Shown: in pieces, positions 15,001 to 25,032 of the stretch
Position numbering within the stretch: the first letter of the stretch is position 1
How the letters are laid out: every line of letters begins with the position of its first letter
Assembly (NCBI GenBank): GCA_005784505.1
Contig: VCAZ01000049.1
Location: forward strand, 558,001 to 622,000
Length of the DNA stretch: 64,000 nt
Source: Bagarius yarrelli
Taxonomy: Eukaryota > Chordata > Actinopteri > Siluriformes > Sisoridae
Direction of reading: 5' to 3'
Translations under genes and position numbers: made by a program
Notes under the pieces: model-generated
The model's input: only the letters and a program-made list of their open reading frames with translations
Database searches by the model: none
Told to the model about the DNA's origin: nothing

Positions 15001-18000
15001 TTCATGACTACATTAACATTAACAGCATTTAGCAGACACTCTTATATAGAGCGACGTACAAAAGTGCTTTAAGTCTCATCATAGAACAGTTCAATACTGG
15101 TACATTAGATCATAGTGGGGGATTTTCCCTCCTCTATTTTTCAAATGTCATATTTGAGAAAGAGGTGGGTCTTCAATCGTCTGTTAAAGTCAGTCAATGA
15201 CTCTTTAGTAACTTTCCTGACACTGATGTTAAGTTTATTCCACCGTCTTGTTGCCAGAACAGACAAAAGTCTTGAGGCAGACCTACCCTTGCTTCTTAGG
15301 GGATGGTGGGACTAGTCGAGCTGTGTTTATAGATCTAAGGGTTGCTATGCAAAGAGTAATAAGTGCCTCTCCATTTATGGCTTCATAGGCAAGCTATAGT
15401 GTTTTTAATCTCTAGCAGCCAGTAGAGGGAGCGCAGCAGTGGACTGGGGTCTGAAGATTTTGGAAGGTTAAAAAAAAAACTCGTGCAGCTGCATTCTGAA
15501 TCATCGGCAGAGGACGAATTGCCATTTCATTCGAAATGTGCCAGAATACATTTTATTTTATTATTCCATATTACTTTAGCTGGGAAATGCAGAGCACAAT
15601 GCTGATGCTGAGAAGAGTTGCAAGAAGCACAGGATTAATAAGGGGGAAAATGGGGTAAAAATTAACCATTTATTGTAATTTTTGGAGGGTTTCATGATTT
15701 TATTACTAAAAAGTATGGAAAATTCTTTAAAAACAATAAAACAAACACAGACTTTAAACCTAAAAAAAAGATTATTTTAGGTATGTCAAAAATCATTCCT
15801 CACCAAAAAAGCAACAGAGAATCTGATGACATGGCGGCCTCATTTAAAGCATTACAGCGAAGGAGACTAGAGGTCAGCTTCTGCCTGGAGATCAGCCCTG
15901 ATAATTTTCTGCTCTGCTTTTCACATATCCTCAGCCTAGAATATTGCCTTTCTCCACAGCAGGGGCAGGTGATAAATAGTCAATATAACATGTAGTGCCG
16001 GATTAAAAACCTGCTAATCCGTAAAGTCACTGATAGGGGAAGGTAGTCACAACATGAAATGCATCACAACTACAACACCTTTAAACCAGGGATTTTTTTT
16101 TTATCACAAATCAATGATGTACAGTCAACTGAAACGGCAAGATGAGAATGTGTTCAGCCTCTGCTGTAAAACCAGGCTCTGTGCAGCAGCTGTGATTTTC
16201 CAAGTTGCTAATCACTGAATGGACAGAAATCATGTATAGCTTGGAATTAAAGGATAGATTTTTAGGAAACCTGCAGATGTGAGTTTTTAAAGTGGTTGGG
16301 TGGGAAATTTCAGTCTCAAATGTTCCCATTTTGGTCTAATTCTACGAGAATGGTCACCAGGGATATTCATTTGCAACCTAACACTTTATAAAATGTTTTA
16401 GTCCAAATGGTGTTTGGAGCACAGTAAGTACCTGAATTATGCTGGAAAATTGAAACGTAAAGTGATGATATAACAAGCTCAGTTCTACAAGATTTCCCAT
16501 GAGCATAGTGTTAACGTGGATCTAATAAAAATGTCTTTTAAGACATGCTACAGTGCTTACGTGAAACACAAACCATCTTTAGCTTGCCAGTCAATACAAA
16601 GGTAATTAGTACTGAAGCAGTTTGAAAATAAATCCTAACCTGAAACTTTCTTCCTAATTTAATATATTGAAGATGACTGAAAACCATCTAGCCTCCCTGC
16701 CTCATATGCATTTCCTAATCATCCAGCCCGCTGTGTTATCTGAATGCTATCCTGATAAAGATAAATGATATGTGTACTTTGCATAATTAAATGGCATCAT
16801 CAACATTTTAATAATCTTGACCGCTGAATTGTAACAAATAAATGTCATCCTAATTACCAACATGCTCTTATTTTACTACTGTTTTTAAAATTGTTAGATG
16901 ACATGTCTCTAGTAAAAACATTTCAAAAACAAATGACATGACACGATAAAGCGTAAAACGCATCAGGCAAATAGTACAATTTCAAATTATCTACTTTTAA
17001 TAAAATCTTCTAATAATAAGTTATACTCATATATTATTATAGAAAACATTGCTGTATATTTTTACTGTTTGACAATGTGTGTATGCATAGCTGTGATGTG
17101 TTGCTGATTAACAGCTCCAAAGTCTCTAGTTTTTCTTTTTAGCATTGGATCAAAAACACTGATTGTTCGCTAGCTGTGACGGAGTGTGTGCATGATGTCC
17201 TGTAATAGCCTGACTTCACCTTCATGGCTATTATGCATTCTAGCCTCACACTGATGGTTCTGGCACAACCACTAACTGAGACTATCCAAGAAAAGGGTTT
17301 ATTAAAGATAAATTGGATGGATGGATGGATGGATGGATGGATATTATAGTTTTATGTTGTTGCATAAACGGTAAAATTACAAATCCAGCATGTGTGAATA
17401 TCTTCTGATATCTGATATCCGTATCATGCCTGAACATGTCCTTATTTAATTATATCATTGATCCTGCCACACAGTATAAAATTTTAATTATTGTTATTTT
17501 GTTCTACCTGGTTTATAAATTTCATTAAGCGTTGGAGTTAAAGAATTGACTGAGGCTCTGACTAAATCTGCTTAAAGCAAAATAATAATTTTTATTTTGT
17601 TTCTTGTCTCTGCCCCATGGTAAGTTTTTACTGAATTTAGGGTTGTAAAGTTAAAATCCAAATATGGAAGTTCAGCAAATTCCCAATTTTTCAAACACAA
17701 AACAGTCAAACATATAGTAAACCTTTTGTAGCATTGTTTTATGCACTACTGAGTAAAAATTTAAAAAAAAAAATTTGTTGGCAAAATATATTAACAAATA
17801 GATAAGCTTTATAAAGTTCTGCCTATGCATCTGTTGATCTAAAAGGCCACGCATACAAATTCGACATCAGGACAAAATGCATCTTTCTTTTTTATTTCAT
17901 TGAACAGGCTGTCTTCAGGTACTACAAAATAAATGTCTATAAGGCTTAAGAAAAGAACCAGACATTGCCCTGTTGTATTATATGAAGAACAAAAAGATGC

Positions 18001-21000
18001 TTTATACATGTTATACACCTGAGTTGACAGATACTACAAAATAAATGTCATGTTTTTGAAAATGAAATGCCTCTTTAAACTGAGATTTACCATAGTGATA
18101 TGCAAATTTGAGAACCACATGTCTAAAACGTTTTTGCAAATGGTTATCTGTACTTTAAGATGCAGCAGTGTTCTACAGTTTCAGCTTTGGGAAAGGCTTC
18201 CGAGAAGAGAATTTTAGGGGTTCTACTGTTATAAAGTAAGTGATTTGGGAAACTACTTATCAAATATAATAATAACCAGATAAAGAACTTGATGTGTCTT
18301 ACATCTTTAATAAGGACGAATTAGACAGATAGCTAGATGGATATTATACATATAACCGATAGTATGGTGTTATTTGTTTCACAGTGTACCTGAGCTCTCA
18401 TTACTCTGTGTATAATCTGTTTCAGGTCTCTGGTTTCCACGCACTACTCTAAAACATGTGTGGACTGGCCAAAACAAACTCCCTCTAGGTGTGAATGAGG
18501 GTGTGAAGAAGGTGTGTGCATGGTGCATTTGTTAGTCTGTAATCCTATCCGGGGTATATTCCCAATTTAGGCTTCAAATCAAAAAGAAAGTAAATGCAAA
18601 CGTAAAGTAAATATGTTTTCAACTACACTACGATTTGGTCAGTTACCCAGATGCAGGGCCATATTGGAGAAACCTACGAGATCCATTCACTAAAGTGACA
18701 CCGTTTTTTATGTTCAGTGCCGCCAATATGACCCACTTAATGATTTTGATTGCGGACGTCTAAACGACTGATCTGCTCAACAATACTAATAATATTAATA
18801 TTAATAATCACCATAAAACTTTTATTGTGGCTTGGTAGTCATCTTTTAAAAGCTTTATAATAAATTTTTGTAAAGAGGTATGACATGCTAACTATAGATC
18901 ATAACAGGCACTGATTGTTGCACTGAAACTATGTGACGTATGTTGTAAAGCAGATCACAGTCCACTGGTAGAGGATATGGCAGGAGGTATGAGTACCAGC
19001 CTGATCACAAAATGTCTGGATGTAGCCATTAGGGGGCTTCTTGGGTTACAGCGACAGTAAACATTTGTCTGATTAAGATTTCTTATACCATTGAAATAAG
19101 TTCAAGTTAAGGTCAGTTAAGGTCAGAAAACTACATAGTATTACTTTAAGATTAAGTTTATAAATGTCATTTTAGAATTAAGACTTTAAGACCAATATCA
19201 TGACCCTTCCCTTTCTATTTATAATAAAAGTCAGGATAGTAAAATCCATGTTTTTATGCACATTATTCAATATCATTTGTTAGCTTTTTATTCCTTGGCA
19301 AAGCTCATATTTGCTGGGGGTTTTTTCAAGCAAACATTAGCTTTGCCAAAGTATAAAAAGATAACATTGCTTTGTTCTATTATATCGGGAACTGGAAGAT
19401 CCTTTATACATGTTATACACAGAAAAATGCTAAAAGTAGTGGAAAACATTTCAGATAGAAGTCCTTTATAGAATGTGCAAGCAAAGTGAAAAAAAAACTA
19501 TTGATTTGTGTTTTCTTGCCAATAATTCATCAAACTGCTCATCAGAAGTTTTCTGGAACCGCTGAGATTAGGTTATAATGCATACAGAACACAATAAAAA
19601 ACGATGGTTTGTTTGTGTGCCCTTTTGAATATTACACACTGTTGCAGTATCAGAATTACAAAGGCCAATATTGAAGCGAAAAACAAACAATATGCAGTGC
19701 AATCCTTTCTAGGCAGACTGTTCATTAAATGTGTTTTATGTGTTGAAGGAATCCTGTCGTGTTTCTGTGTCTTTGTTTTGTATTTGTACATTATAACTTG
19801 TACAAATAATGTTGAAGCAAATATGTACTGTTCGCACAACAGTAGTAATAATAATACAGGATTGAGGATAATTGCGATATTGTTTACGGTATGGCCAGAT
19901 TTAGCTCAGCTAGCTCTTGTGTAGAGGAAAAAATAGGGGAAATAGCTTTTAAAGAAAAATAATACTTTTTAATATTACATTTATTATAAATTCTGTACAA
20001 AAAAATCAAAATGTAAACGATGAACAGGTTGATTAACCGCCATTGGTTTCATCACATAAATCACTACTAACAATAAAAATGTGCATGTTATCAGTGTGAC
20101 AATTTCTGCTTTAATAACAAGACGACTCCTGATGTATAAGACACTACTGCCCATCACACTAATATTTGCACCCCATTACCCACAGCCTCTTAGTAGTACA
20201 AACACACATTAGATTATAACCATAACAAACTGAATATGTCCTCAGTAGCACCAGCTTGTTTAGTAAATGTCATCAGCCAGTATTTATAGCTTGTAAAATT
20301 AGTAATGGTTTATGGAAATATAACCTCATGGGAACCATGTCTAATTAACGTGTTAAATCTAAGAAACTGCTATGCTAGCATGAGCTAAAAGTATCATAAC
20401 CTTAAGTGTTGGCTATTCTATATGTGTTTCCTCCTGACACTTTAGCACAATGAGAATATAGATAATGTGTTTTTTTAATTTATTAACTTAAAATAAGTGC
20501 ATATAAAATTGAATTTAGTTATGTTAGTCTATACACTGAGTATGACAGGGTTTTTCTTTGTATTTATGGTGTTCACCCCTTTCCAGGTCAAGGCCTTTCA
20601 AGTTCTCTTGTTAAATCCAATTACATGTTCATGTAGACCTCTGCCACATCTCACCTCCCTTCCATGCACAGCTGTCAGGAGAAAAGTGTGAAAAGCACCC
20701 TTCCAGTTATGGTTTAAGAGGAATTAGCTGCTTTGAATTTTCTGACATTTAAATGTTAAAGCTCAGAGCTTATTATCACCACTGTTGGATGTTTTAGTAG
20801 ATCTCTACTCGAGCTGAAGGAGAGAGAGATGTTCTTGCCTAATCTGTCAAAAAATATGACTTAATTTTACAAAAAGAATAGTACGAGGGATATTCCACAA
20901 ATTCGGTGCCTTTTTAACTTTGAAAAATGAAAAAATAAAATATGTAAAAAAAAAAATAAATCTTAAGAACATCCAAGAACATCCTAAATTTGATCCTCAT

Positions 21001-23008
21001 TTCAAATAAGAATGATACTGTTTTTTAAAGTGTAATCTTAAAACAATGGTTTTGCCAAGAGTGCAGTACAGTTAAGATACGATAAATCTAGAAGCCCATA
21101 TCAAATATAATTTTCTCAATTTGTGTTTTAGGTTAATGACTGATGATTGATGTCAGAATTACAGGCCTGACAACAGTAATGGGAATGACAGGACACACAT
21201 TCTTAAGCATACACTGCACATAGTTCTTTACATAATATTGTCAAGTTTTACCTTTTTAAATAGCACTATATGGGTTTTTAAATAATATGCATAGTTGCAT
21301 TAGTGAATCACATTACATTTTAAAAAAAGTCTTATGTTTTTAGATTTCTAAAGTTTAAAGGTCTAGTGTTCCCACTTGGAATATTTATTAAAAATAAAGT
21401 TTTCAGACATTTACCAGAAATTTGCTGGAAATTTTCCACACCTTTGCAGACTTTACATCAAATAAGCTATTTCATCAAAGTGAATGAAATTTAAATGTAG
21501 AAGTTTATTATACATATATGATTTTTCTAGCTAATAAAAGAAAAAGAGAAGAACCTAACAAAGTTCACATTACATTTAAAGGTAAAAAAACTGGAAAAAG
21601 TCAACATGTTTCACTAAAGGAAATAGGATATAATAACTTACATTGTAATCATTATATTTTGTAGCTATTGAAACAAACTAAGAATAGTCATTTAAAACAG
21701 ACAGGGTCACAACACAAATAAAAATTAAAAACCTATGAAAAAGGTAAAACATTTTAACAAATTAAATGACATTTCACTTTGCATATTACTATAGTCTGTA
21801 AAAATTACAATACAATTATAAAATAAAAATAAAATGGGCACAATAGTGTTAAATCTGTTTAAATAATGAATAGCGTATTTACTAGAAGCATGTACCATAA
21901 CTAATACTAAAAATACTAAAACTAAAAATGTAAAAATATAACTAAAAATGTAACTGATGCTCCTATGCCAATCTATGTCATCCCTATTACCGACATGACA
22001 AAACCTGTTACTAAAAATTACAGGGCTGACAGTAACAGGTTTGATGAGTTCAAGCTAATTTGCTAAATGCTAGCTTATAGGTGTGATCACAACGTAAGTC
22101 CTAAATGCAATTTTTATTACTTTAAATATTATTATATTAATTTTAATTTAATGCTATATTGATGAATGTATATGTGATGTTGTTATGGTTTGAATTAACA
22201 AACTTATTTCTTATAGTAATTCTAAGTCTGATTATAACTTTGGGATGCAAAAGGCACAGAATTTGTGAAATGACCCAAAAGATATTATAAAGTAATAAAA
22301 CATTTGTTTTTGGTATTTGTTTCGTTTAAACCAACATCATAACTATTCAGTGTTAGAGTGCTATTAATAGTACAATTATTAGCATGTGGTTTCCTGCTTT
22401 GGGCATTAGGGGGGTATCAGTACCACCCTAATGCAAACAGTTTTTAAAAATCTATTACATGACAACATTTGCATTGAAAAAAAACAGAAATAGTCAAATA
22501 TAGTCCATACTTTTACTCTCCAAAAAAGAACAAAAAAAACAATGCAACATCACACAAACTCTGCAATGACACAGAGGTGTGTAATGTGAAATTATCTCCA
22601 CAGATCATTTGCCTCATCATAATGTCTGTCTGTCTGTCTGTCTGTCTGTCTGATCAAACAATAAAGAAAGAGTCCAATAACAGTTCCAAAGTATTAAACT
22701 GTTTTAGCTTTTGGAATTCTCTCTATGATTTTCCTCTTACCTAGAAGCGATGTCACTTAAATGGAGCATCAATTTGTGATATAGGTATAGGACTAATCAG
22801 GGGACACTAATAAAATTATTTACATTTAATCAAAATAATGTATACTTACACCAAAAACAACGCTTAACAATAAATATACATTTACAAGAATATGCAAATT
22901 TGATTTTTGCATAATTTTGTTTTAAATTTGCAAACTAAAAGTCCAGCTAAAAAACATTGCTATGCAAAACATTGCAAAGATTATTTGCTTATAATAGTGT
23001 CTGCCTGC

Positions 23009-23069
<61 letters not shown>

Positions 23070-23603
23070 CATTTATCCATCCATCCATCCAGAAGATCTA
23101 CATTATACGTTCACAACTGGAGCTATAGATGTAAATGTCACAGTCCCAAACAATAAAACTTCCTGATAAATAACTGATTGTACAGCGTCACTTTAAGCGC
23201 TTTTGCAGTTACAGTATGGAACTTTAAAAATCCATCACGCCCTACACGTAATACTAATTGTGTCCAAGCCAAAACAGGAATAAACCGATATTGCATTTAT
23301 CACTCGAGATATTTTAAGGACTTTCTGTTAATATCCCAGTGATGCTCTTGCTCTTACGTCTTTTATTTATTAATTAGTCCCCGGTAAAACCTCAATACAT
23401 CCCAAACTTGCATTATGTGTTTCTAAAGGACCTGCACTAATATTTATAACAAGTTCTAACACACAAACATATGCTCAGTGATCAGTAGCGCTTTTCCAGC
23501 CTGTGTGAGAAGGAAAGATCCCAGGTTTCCTCACCCATGTGGGGAGCCAGAGGCTGCCGGGGCGCTCGAGCGGATCGGCTCGATGTTTGCCGGCCGCGTT
23601 CAT
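24..23603 (-). CDS. sntg2: SNTG2, gamma-2-syntrophin, 5' part of gene (nine coding exons, runs off left edge)
   Basis: Syntrophins are cytoplasmic adaptors of the dystrophin complex; the PDZ domain binds C-terminal ligands of membrane proteins and the split PH domain and C-terminal unit bind lipid and dystrophin. Nine minus-strand exons with GT-AG borders and compatible phases join at 23603-23535, 13673-13524, 12211-12155, 10958-10901, 9976-9933, 8070-8029, 4921-4834, 4008-3917 and 151-24. They give about 242 residues. The diagnostic blocks YDIRLKLTKEILTIQKQDVV, RTVVLRRQATGGLGLSIK, VPVVISKIF, EAPAFLKLPLGSPGPSSDQS and YEKRWLDAVSLPLSMARVSK fit remembered SNTG2 better than SNTG1. The PDZ domain covers roughly residues 74-160, with carboxylate-binding loop GLGL in exon 3. 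The second PH half, the C-terminal unit and the stop lie beyond position 1. All introns are AT-rich and hold repeats. Exon 1 is the least certain part. Confidence 0.93.
391..418. repeat. (TA)n microsatellite
   Basis: About twelve TA units in the SNTG2 intron between exons 8 and 9. Confidence 0.9.
3115..3294 (-). repeat. tRNA-derived SINE copy 1
   Basis: The left end TTACATTTACAACATTTGGC and the right end, on the minus strand TAGCTCAGTAATTAATCATTGG with GGTTTGATTCC, correspond to a SINE tail and a tRNA-like head. A-box-like TAGCTCAGTAA and B-box-like GGTTTGATTCC are visible. Confidence 0.75.
3917..4008 (-). CDS. sntg2: SNTG2 exon 8 (Ser/Pro linker)
   Basis: A 92-nt exon between acceptor TTTCAG and donor GTAAGT. 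It completes a Gly codon and encodes SPGPSSDQSSRSSSPLFDSG and then LHLNGNLSNT. This Ser-rich linker followed by LFDSGLHLNGN is characteristic of SNTG2 as I recall it and separates it from SNTG1. Confidence 0.95.
4410..4597 (-). repeat. tRNA-derived SINE copy 2
   Basis: The same layout as copy 1: TTTACATCATTTGGCAGATG at left, and on the minus strand a head with GGTAGCTCAGCGGTTAAGG and GGTTTGGTTCCC. Divergent in the middle. Confidence 0.75.
4834..4921 (-). CDS. sntg2: SNTG2 exon 7 (end of PDZ)
   Basis: An 88-nt exon between acceptor GGGAAG and donor GTAAGT. It encodes VHLLRTAGDEVTITVRY and then LREAPAFLKLPL, completing the PDZ domain and entering the linker to the second PH half. One base is left over for the next exon. 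Confidence 0.95.
6736..6946 (-). repeat. tRNA-derived SINE copy 3
   Basis: It contains TACAGCATTTAGCAGAGGCC, CTGAGCAATTGGGGGTT and, at the right, a tRNA-like head with GGGCTCAATTCCC on the minus strand. The segment with GTAATCCAACACC is partly duplicated. Confidence 0.7.
8029..8070 (-). CDS. sntg2: SNTG2 exon 6 (PDZ)
   Basis: A 42-nt exon between acceptor ATGCAG and donor GTAAGT. It encodes INGINVEKCTHEEV, phase 0 at both ends. The INGINV and HEEVV elements continue the PDZ fold; the His of THEEVV occupies the ligand-specificity position of class I PDZ domains. Confidence 0.94.
8938..9100. repeat. Small dispersed repeat, paired with 28365-28510
   Basis: Both stretches have a GGGTCTAATAA or GGGTCCAATAAG start, a central run of C-rich GGGGC sequence, and the end AGCGCCCCTGCC or AGCGCTCCTGCCCCTG. 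They look like diverged copies of one short element. Confidence 0.45.
9200..9560 (+). repeat. Dispersed repeat, copy A
   Basis: It contains CTTGTCATGTGATCCCCTCG, TGTTGTGTCATGTGACTCCC, GTTCAGGTGTTTCTCATTTA and TGTTCAGGTTCAGGTTTAAT. The complement matches 40370-40620 in order, so both are copies of one unclassified family. Confidence 0.6.
9933..9976 (-). CDS. sntg2: SNTG2 exon 5 (PDZ)
   Basis: A 44-nt exon between acceptor CTGCAG and donor GTTAGT. With the base carried over from exon 4 it gives Ala and then DQTGMLFIGDAVLQ, the GDAVLQ strand typical of syntrophin PDZ domains. It ends in phase 0. Confidence 0.94.
10901..10958 (-). CDS. sntg2: SNTG2 exon 4 (PDZ)
   Basis: A 58-nt exon between acceptor TTTCAG and donor GTAAGG, entering in phase 0 and leaving one base into a codon. 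It encodes GGAEHKVPVVISKIFKDQV, the PDZ strand and loop conserved in syntrophins (SKI motif). Confidence 0.94.
12049..12096. repeat. (TAA)n microsatellite
   Basis: About sixteen TAA units in SNTG2 intron 3, 60 bp from exon 3. The antisense poly-Tyr frame is an artefact. Confidence 0.97.
12155..12211 (-). CDS. sntg2: SNTG2 exon 3 (PDZ carboxylate-binding loop)
   Basis: This is a 57-nt exon of 19 codons, phase 0 to 0, with donor GTAGGT. It encodes HRTVVLRRQATGGLGLSIK. The GLGL sequence is the PDZ carboxylate-binding loop. A nearer CAG acceptor 4 nt into the exon would break the frame, so the AAAG acceptor at 12212-12213 was chosen; the pyrimidine tract CCCCTTTTTT precedes it. Confidence 0.92.
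12308..12735. mobile_element. Short non-autonomous Tc1/mariner-type element (MITE)
   Basis: A 428-bp element in SNTG2 intron 2. Its left end CACTATACAGCCAATAGTTT and its right end, which reads CACTATATGGACAAAAGTAT in reverse, form terminal inverted repeats. Both ends are flanked by TA, the Tc1 target duplication. No transposase frame is inside. It resembles the widespread fish elements with ends like CACTATATGGCCAAAAGTAT. Confidence 0.8.
13524..13673 (-). CDS. sntg2: SNTG2 exon 2 (PH1a segment, with poly-glycine run)
   Basis: The exon runs from acceptor TTTACAG to donor GTAAGT, 150 nt or 50 codons, phase 0 at both ends. It encodes TKTGLALLYDEK, then YDIRLKLTKEILTIQKQDVV, the N-terminal PH-like segment of gamma-syntrophins. 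After VVCI come eight GGT glycine codons (13536-13559) and then SHLN. Human SNTG2 has only two glycines here as I recall it, so a trinucleotide expansion inside coding sequence is likely. The run sits just before the PDZ domain and is probably a flexible linker. Confidence 0.93.
13536..13559. repeat. (ACC)8 trinucleotide repeat coding for glycine in SNTG2
   Basis: Eight perfect ACC units on the plus strand read as eight GGT glycine codons in SNTG2 exon 2. A plus-strand frame with a His run over the same bases is a shadow. Confidence 0.95.
15005..15535 (-). repeat. Dispersed fish repeat of about 530 bp
   Basis: It contains AGAGCGACGTACAAAAGTGC, GAGGTGGGTCTTCAATCGTC, GGGATGGTGGGACTAGTCGA, GAGGGAGCGCAGCAGTGGAC and GTGCAGCTGCATTCTGAATC in the order of a very common otophysan interspersed repeat. 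Its class is not clear to me. It lies in SNTG2 intron 1 and makes no intact protein. Confidence 0.65.
17313..17342. repeat. (GGAT)n microsatellite
   Basis: About seven GGAT units after GATAAATT, possibly the tail of an old SINE. Confidence 0.95.
22623..22652. repeat. (GTCT)n microsatellite
   Basis: About seven GTCT units in SNTG2 intron 1. Confidence 0.95.
23009..23090. repeat. (CTAT)n microsatellite grading into (CATC)n
   Basis: About fifteen CTAT units followed by CCATCCATCCATCC, in SNTG2 intron 1 about 0.5 kb downstream of exon 1. The overlapping Ser/Ile/Tyr/Leu frames are artefacts. Confidence 0.95.
23535..23603 (-). CDS. sntg2: SNTG2 exon 1 (start codon, 23 codons)
   Basis: On the minus strand an ATG at 23603 opens a frame of 23 codons that ends in ACATGG followed by the donor GTGAGG. 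The frame leaves in phase 0, which exon 2 requires. The predicted end, RPGSLWLPTW joined to TKTGLALLYDEK, resembles the human SNTG2 N-terminus as I recall it (RQGCLLVPAR joined to TKT). The exon lies in the only strongly CpG-rich block of the left half. The N-terminus is poorly conserved in this family, so another first exon cannot be excluded. Confidence 0.6.
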
Positions 23604-23678
23604 TTCCCGCGCAGCCGCTGCTTCAAGCCAAACGCACGTCGCTCGCACATTTATCCGATATCAGCGAGAAAGATAAGG

Positions 23679-23680
<2 letters not shown>

Positions 23681-23711
<31 letters not shown>
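23681..23711. repeat. (AC)n microsatellite in SNTG2 promoter/5' UTR
   Basis: About 15 uninterrupted AC units are visible. On the SNTG2 strand this is a (TG)n tract, which can adopt Z-DNA. Confidence 0.97.
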
Positions 23712-23716
<5 letters not shown>

Positions 23717-24591
23717 GAAACAGGCTTCAGGATCGCTCACTTTCCCGGGAGCCGAACATCGCGTTCACATCAATGATTCAGTCTCGGAACGTCCAAGTTG
23801 GCACAAGGTAGTGAAGTACTGTATCCTCTCAGAGAGCGGTTCTAACAGCTTCAGCTTTCCGCCAAGCTGCCAGTATTAATTTCCATTATCATGCACGAAG
23901 TACTAACTTCTGCCTGCAAAAAGCGAAATATAGTTTTAATAAGACGGGAAGTTTAAGCCGAGCCGCTTCTGTCCCAGTGTAAGTGTGCGCGTATGAGCAA
24001 GAGTCAATAATGGATATGGCAGCCCCTCCAAAGCAACGACGCGCTCACAACGACGTTATGATTTGCGTCCGTAAGTCGAGGGAAGTTGACCATTTCCCTG
24101 GATGTATTAGAGAAAAATTTTTTTGGATAGGATGTTGCATGAAGAGCCCGTCAGTAAAGCCCGTTCCTTTGCGTAGTAATTCGCAGCATCGTCTGGTTGG
24201 TATTTGAACAAGCTGTGAATGGTTTCTGAGGTGGTGCATCAGGTCCCGTGACGCGAAGCTCTGAAAGGCAGTGAATGAGCGAGGAGATTGACAGGCTACT
24301 GCTAATAAAAACCCCAGCACTCTCTGTACTCACCAGTTAAACGATCAACTACAATAAAACCCACAGAGCAAGCTGATAATAAACTAATCCCACTGTGCTG
24401 TGCGTAAATGAGCCACACTAGATTTATCTAAAAAAAATTGCTTTTACACTTTAAAATCTCCAAATAGACGACAATCAATGATTAGGTTTAAGAAAAAATA
24501 TGTACCCATTATAAACTTGTTCTACAACTTACAGCATCATTTAATCTAATATTAATTATACATCCTCACTTTTGGCTAACTTTAACAAGCG

Positions 24592-25032
24592 TCAAATGTT
24601 GCAACCTATATGCCAAGTGGTAAAAGTGCATTTCAGCGCCTTCTCCATGTGATGTGATGTGGGAGGTAAAGCGTAGCTGCATGGGAACAGTGCCAAAGGC
24701 AGATCCAGCAGTCCTGGCTCCAGAAAGAGCCAGCCACTGCTGCTTAGACAGCCTAGCTGATAAACATTCATTTCACACAAGGTACCCAACAGAATGGCTT
24801 CTGCACACCACACAAGCTTAACTTTGGCAAGGGCAAAAGAAGGCAGCAGGGTTGAAATTTGCACCACACTCATCCTGATATGCTCAGTGGAATGCAGCAT
24901 GACAGAGCAGTTAACTGAGATGGTGGGAGACACCTTCACTTGAGCCTGTGAGGCAGCTTTGTTCACCTCCTCCGCAATGGTTGTTATTCCTTGCATGTCA
25001 GGATGCGAGTCACCCAGGGGAAGATATTTCAC
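24592..25032 (-). other. Unrecognised open frame of 146 codons
   Basis: The minus-strand frame begins MKYLPLGDSHPDMQGITTIA and continues EEVNKAASQAQVKVSPTISV. The same frame stays open upstream through VDAAFPENV, so the start may not be real. Base composition is more coding-like than the surroundings and there is no low-complexity tract. I do not recognise a family, see no splice support, and see no membrane or catalytic motif. It could be part of an unlisted transposon, a retrocopy fragment or chance. It lies about 1 kb upstream of the SNTG2 start on the same strand. Confidence 0.2.

Larger units (their letters stand above)
13674..23534 (-). other. sntg2: SNTG2 intron 1, no further exon seen
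   Basis: A 9.9-kb AT-rich intron. Apart from the dispersed repeat at 15005-15535 and microsatellites at 17313, 22623 and 23009, I see no coding exon on either strand. The stretch 16730-16870 (TTTGCATAATTAAATGG, GTCATCCTAATTACC) is repeat-free and rich in homeodomain/POU-type sites, so it is a candidate conserved noncoding element. Confidence 0.6.
23490..23860 (-). promoter_or_regulatory. CpG-rich block, probable SNTG2 promoter and 5' UTR
   Basis: This is the only clearly CpG-dense stretch in the left 40 kb, with runs such as CGGCCGCGTT, CCCGCGCAGCCG and ACGCACGTCGCTCGC. It surrounds the proposed SNTG2 start codon. A (CA)n tract at 23681-23711 reads as (TG)n on the gene strand, 78 bp upstream of the ATG, so it would lie in the 5' UTR or core promoter. 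No TATA box was recognised. Transcription start and extent are inferred. Confidence 0.55.
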
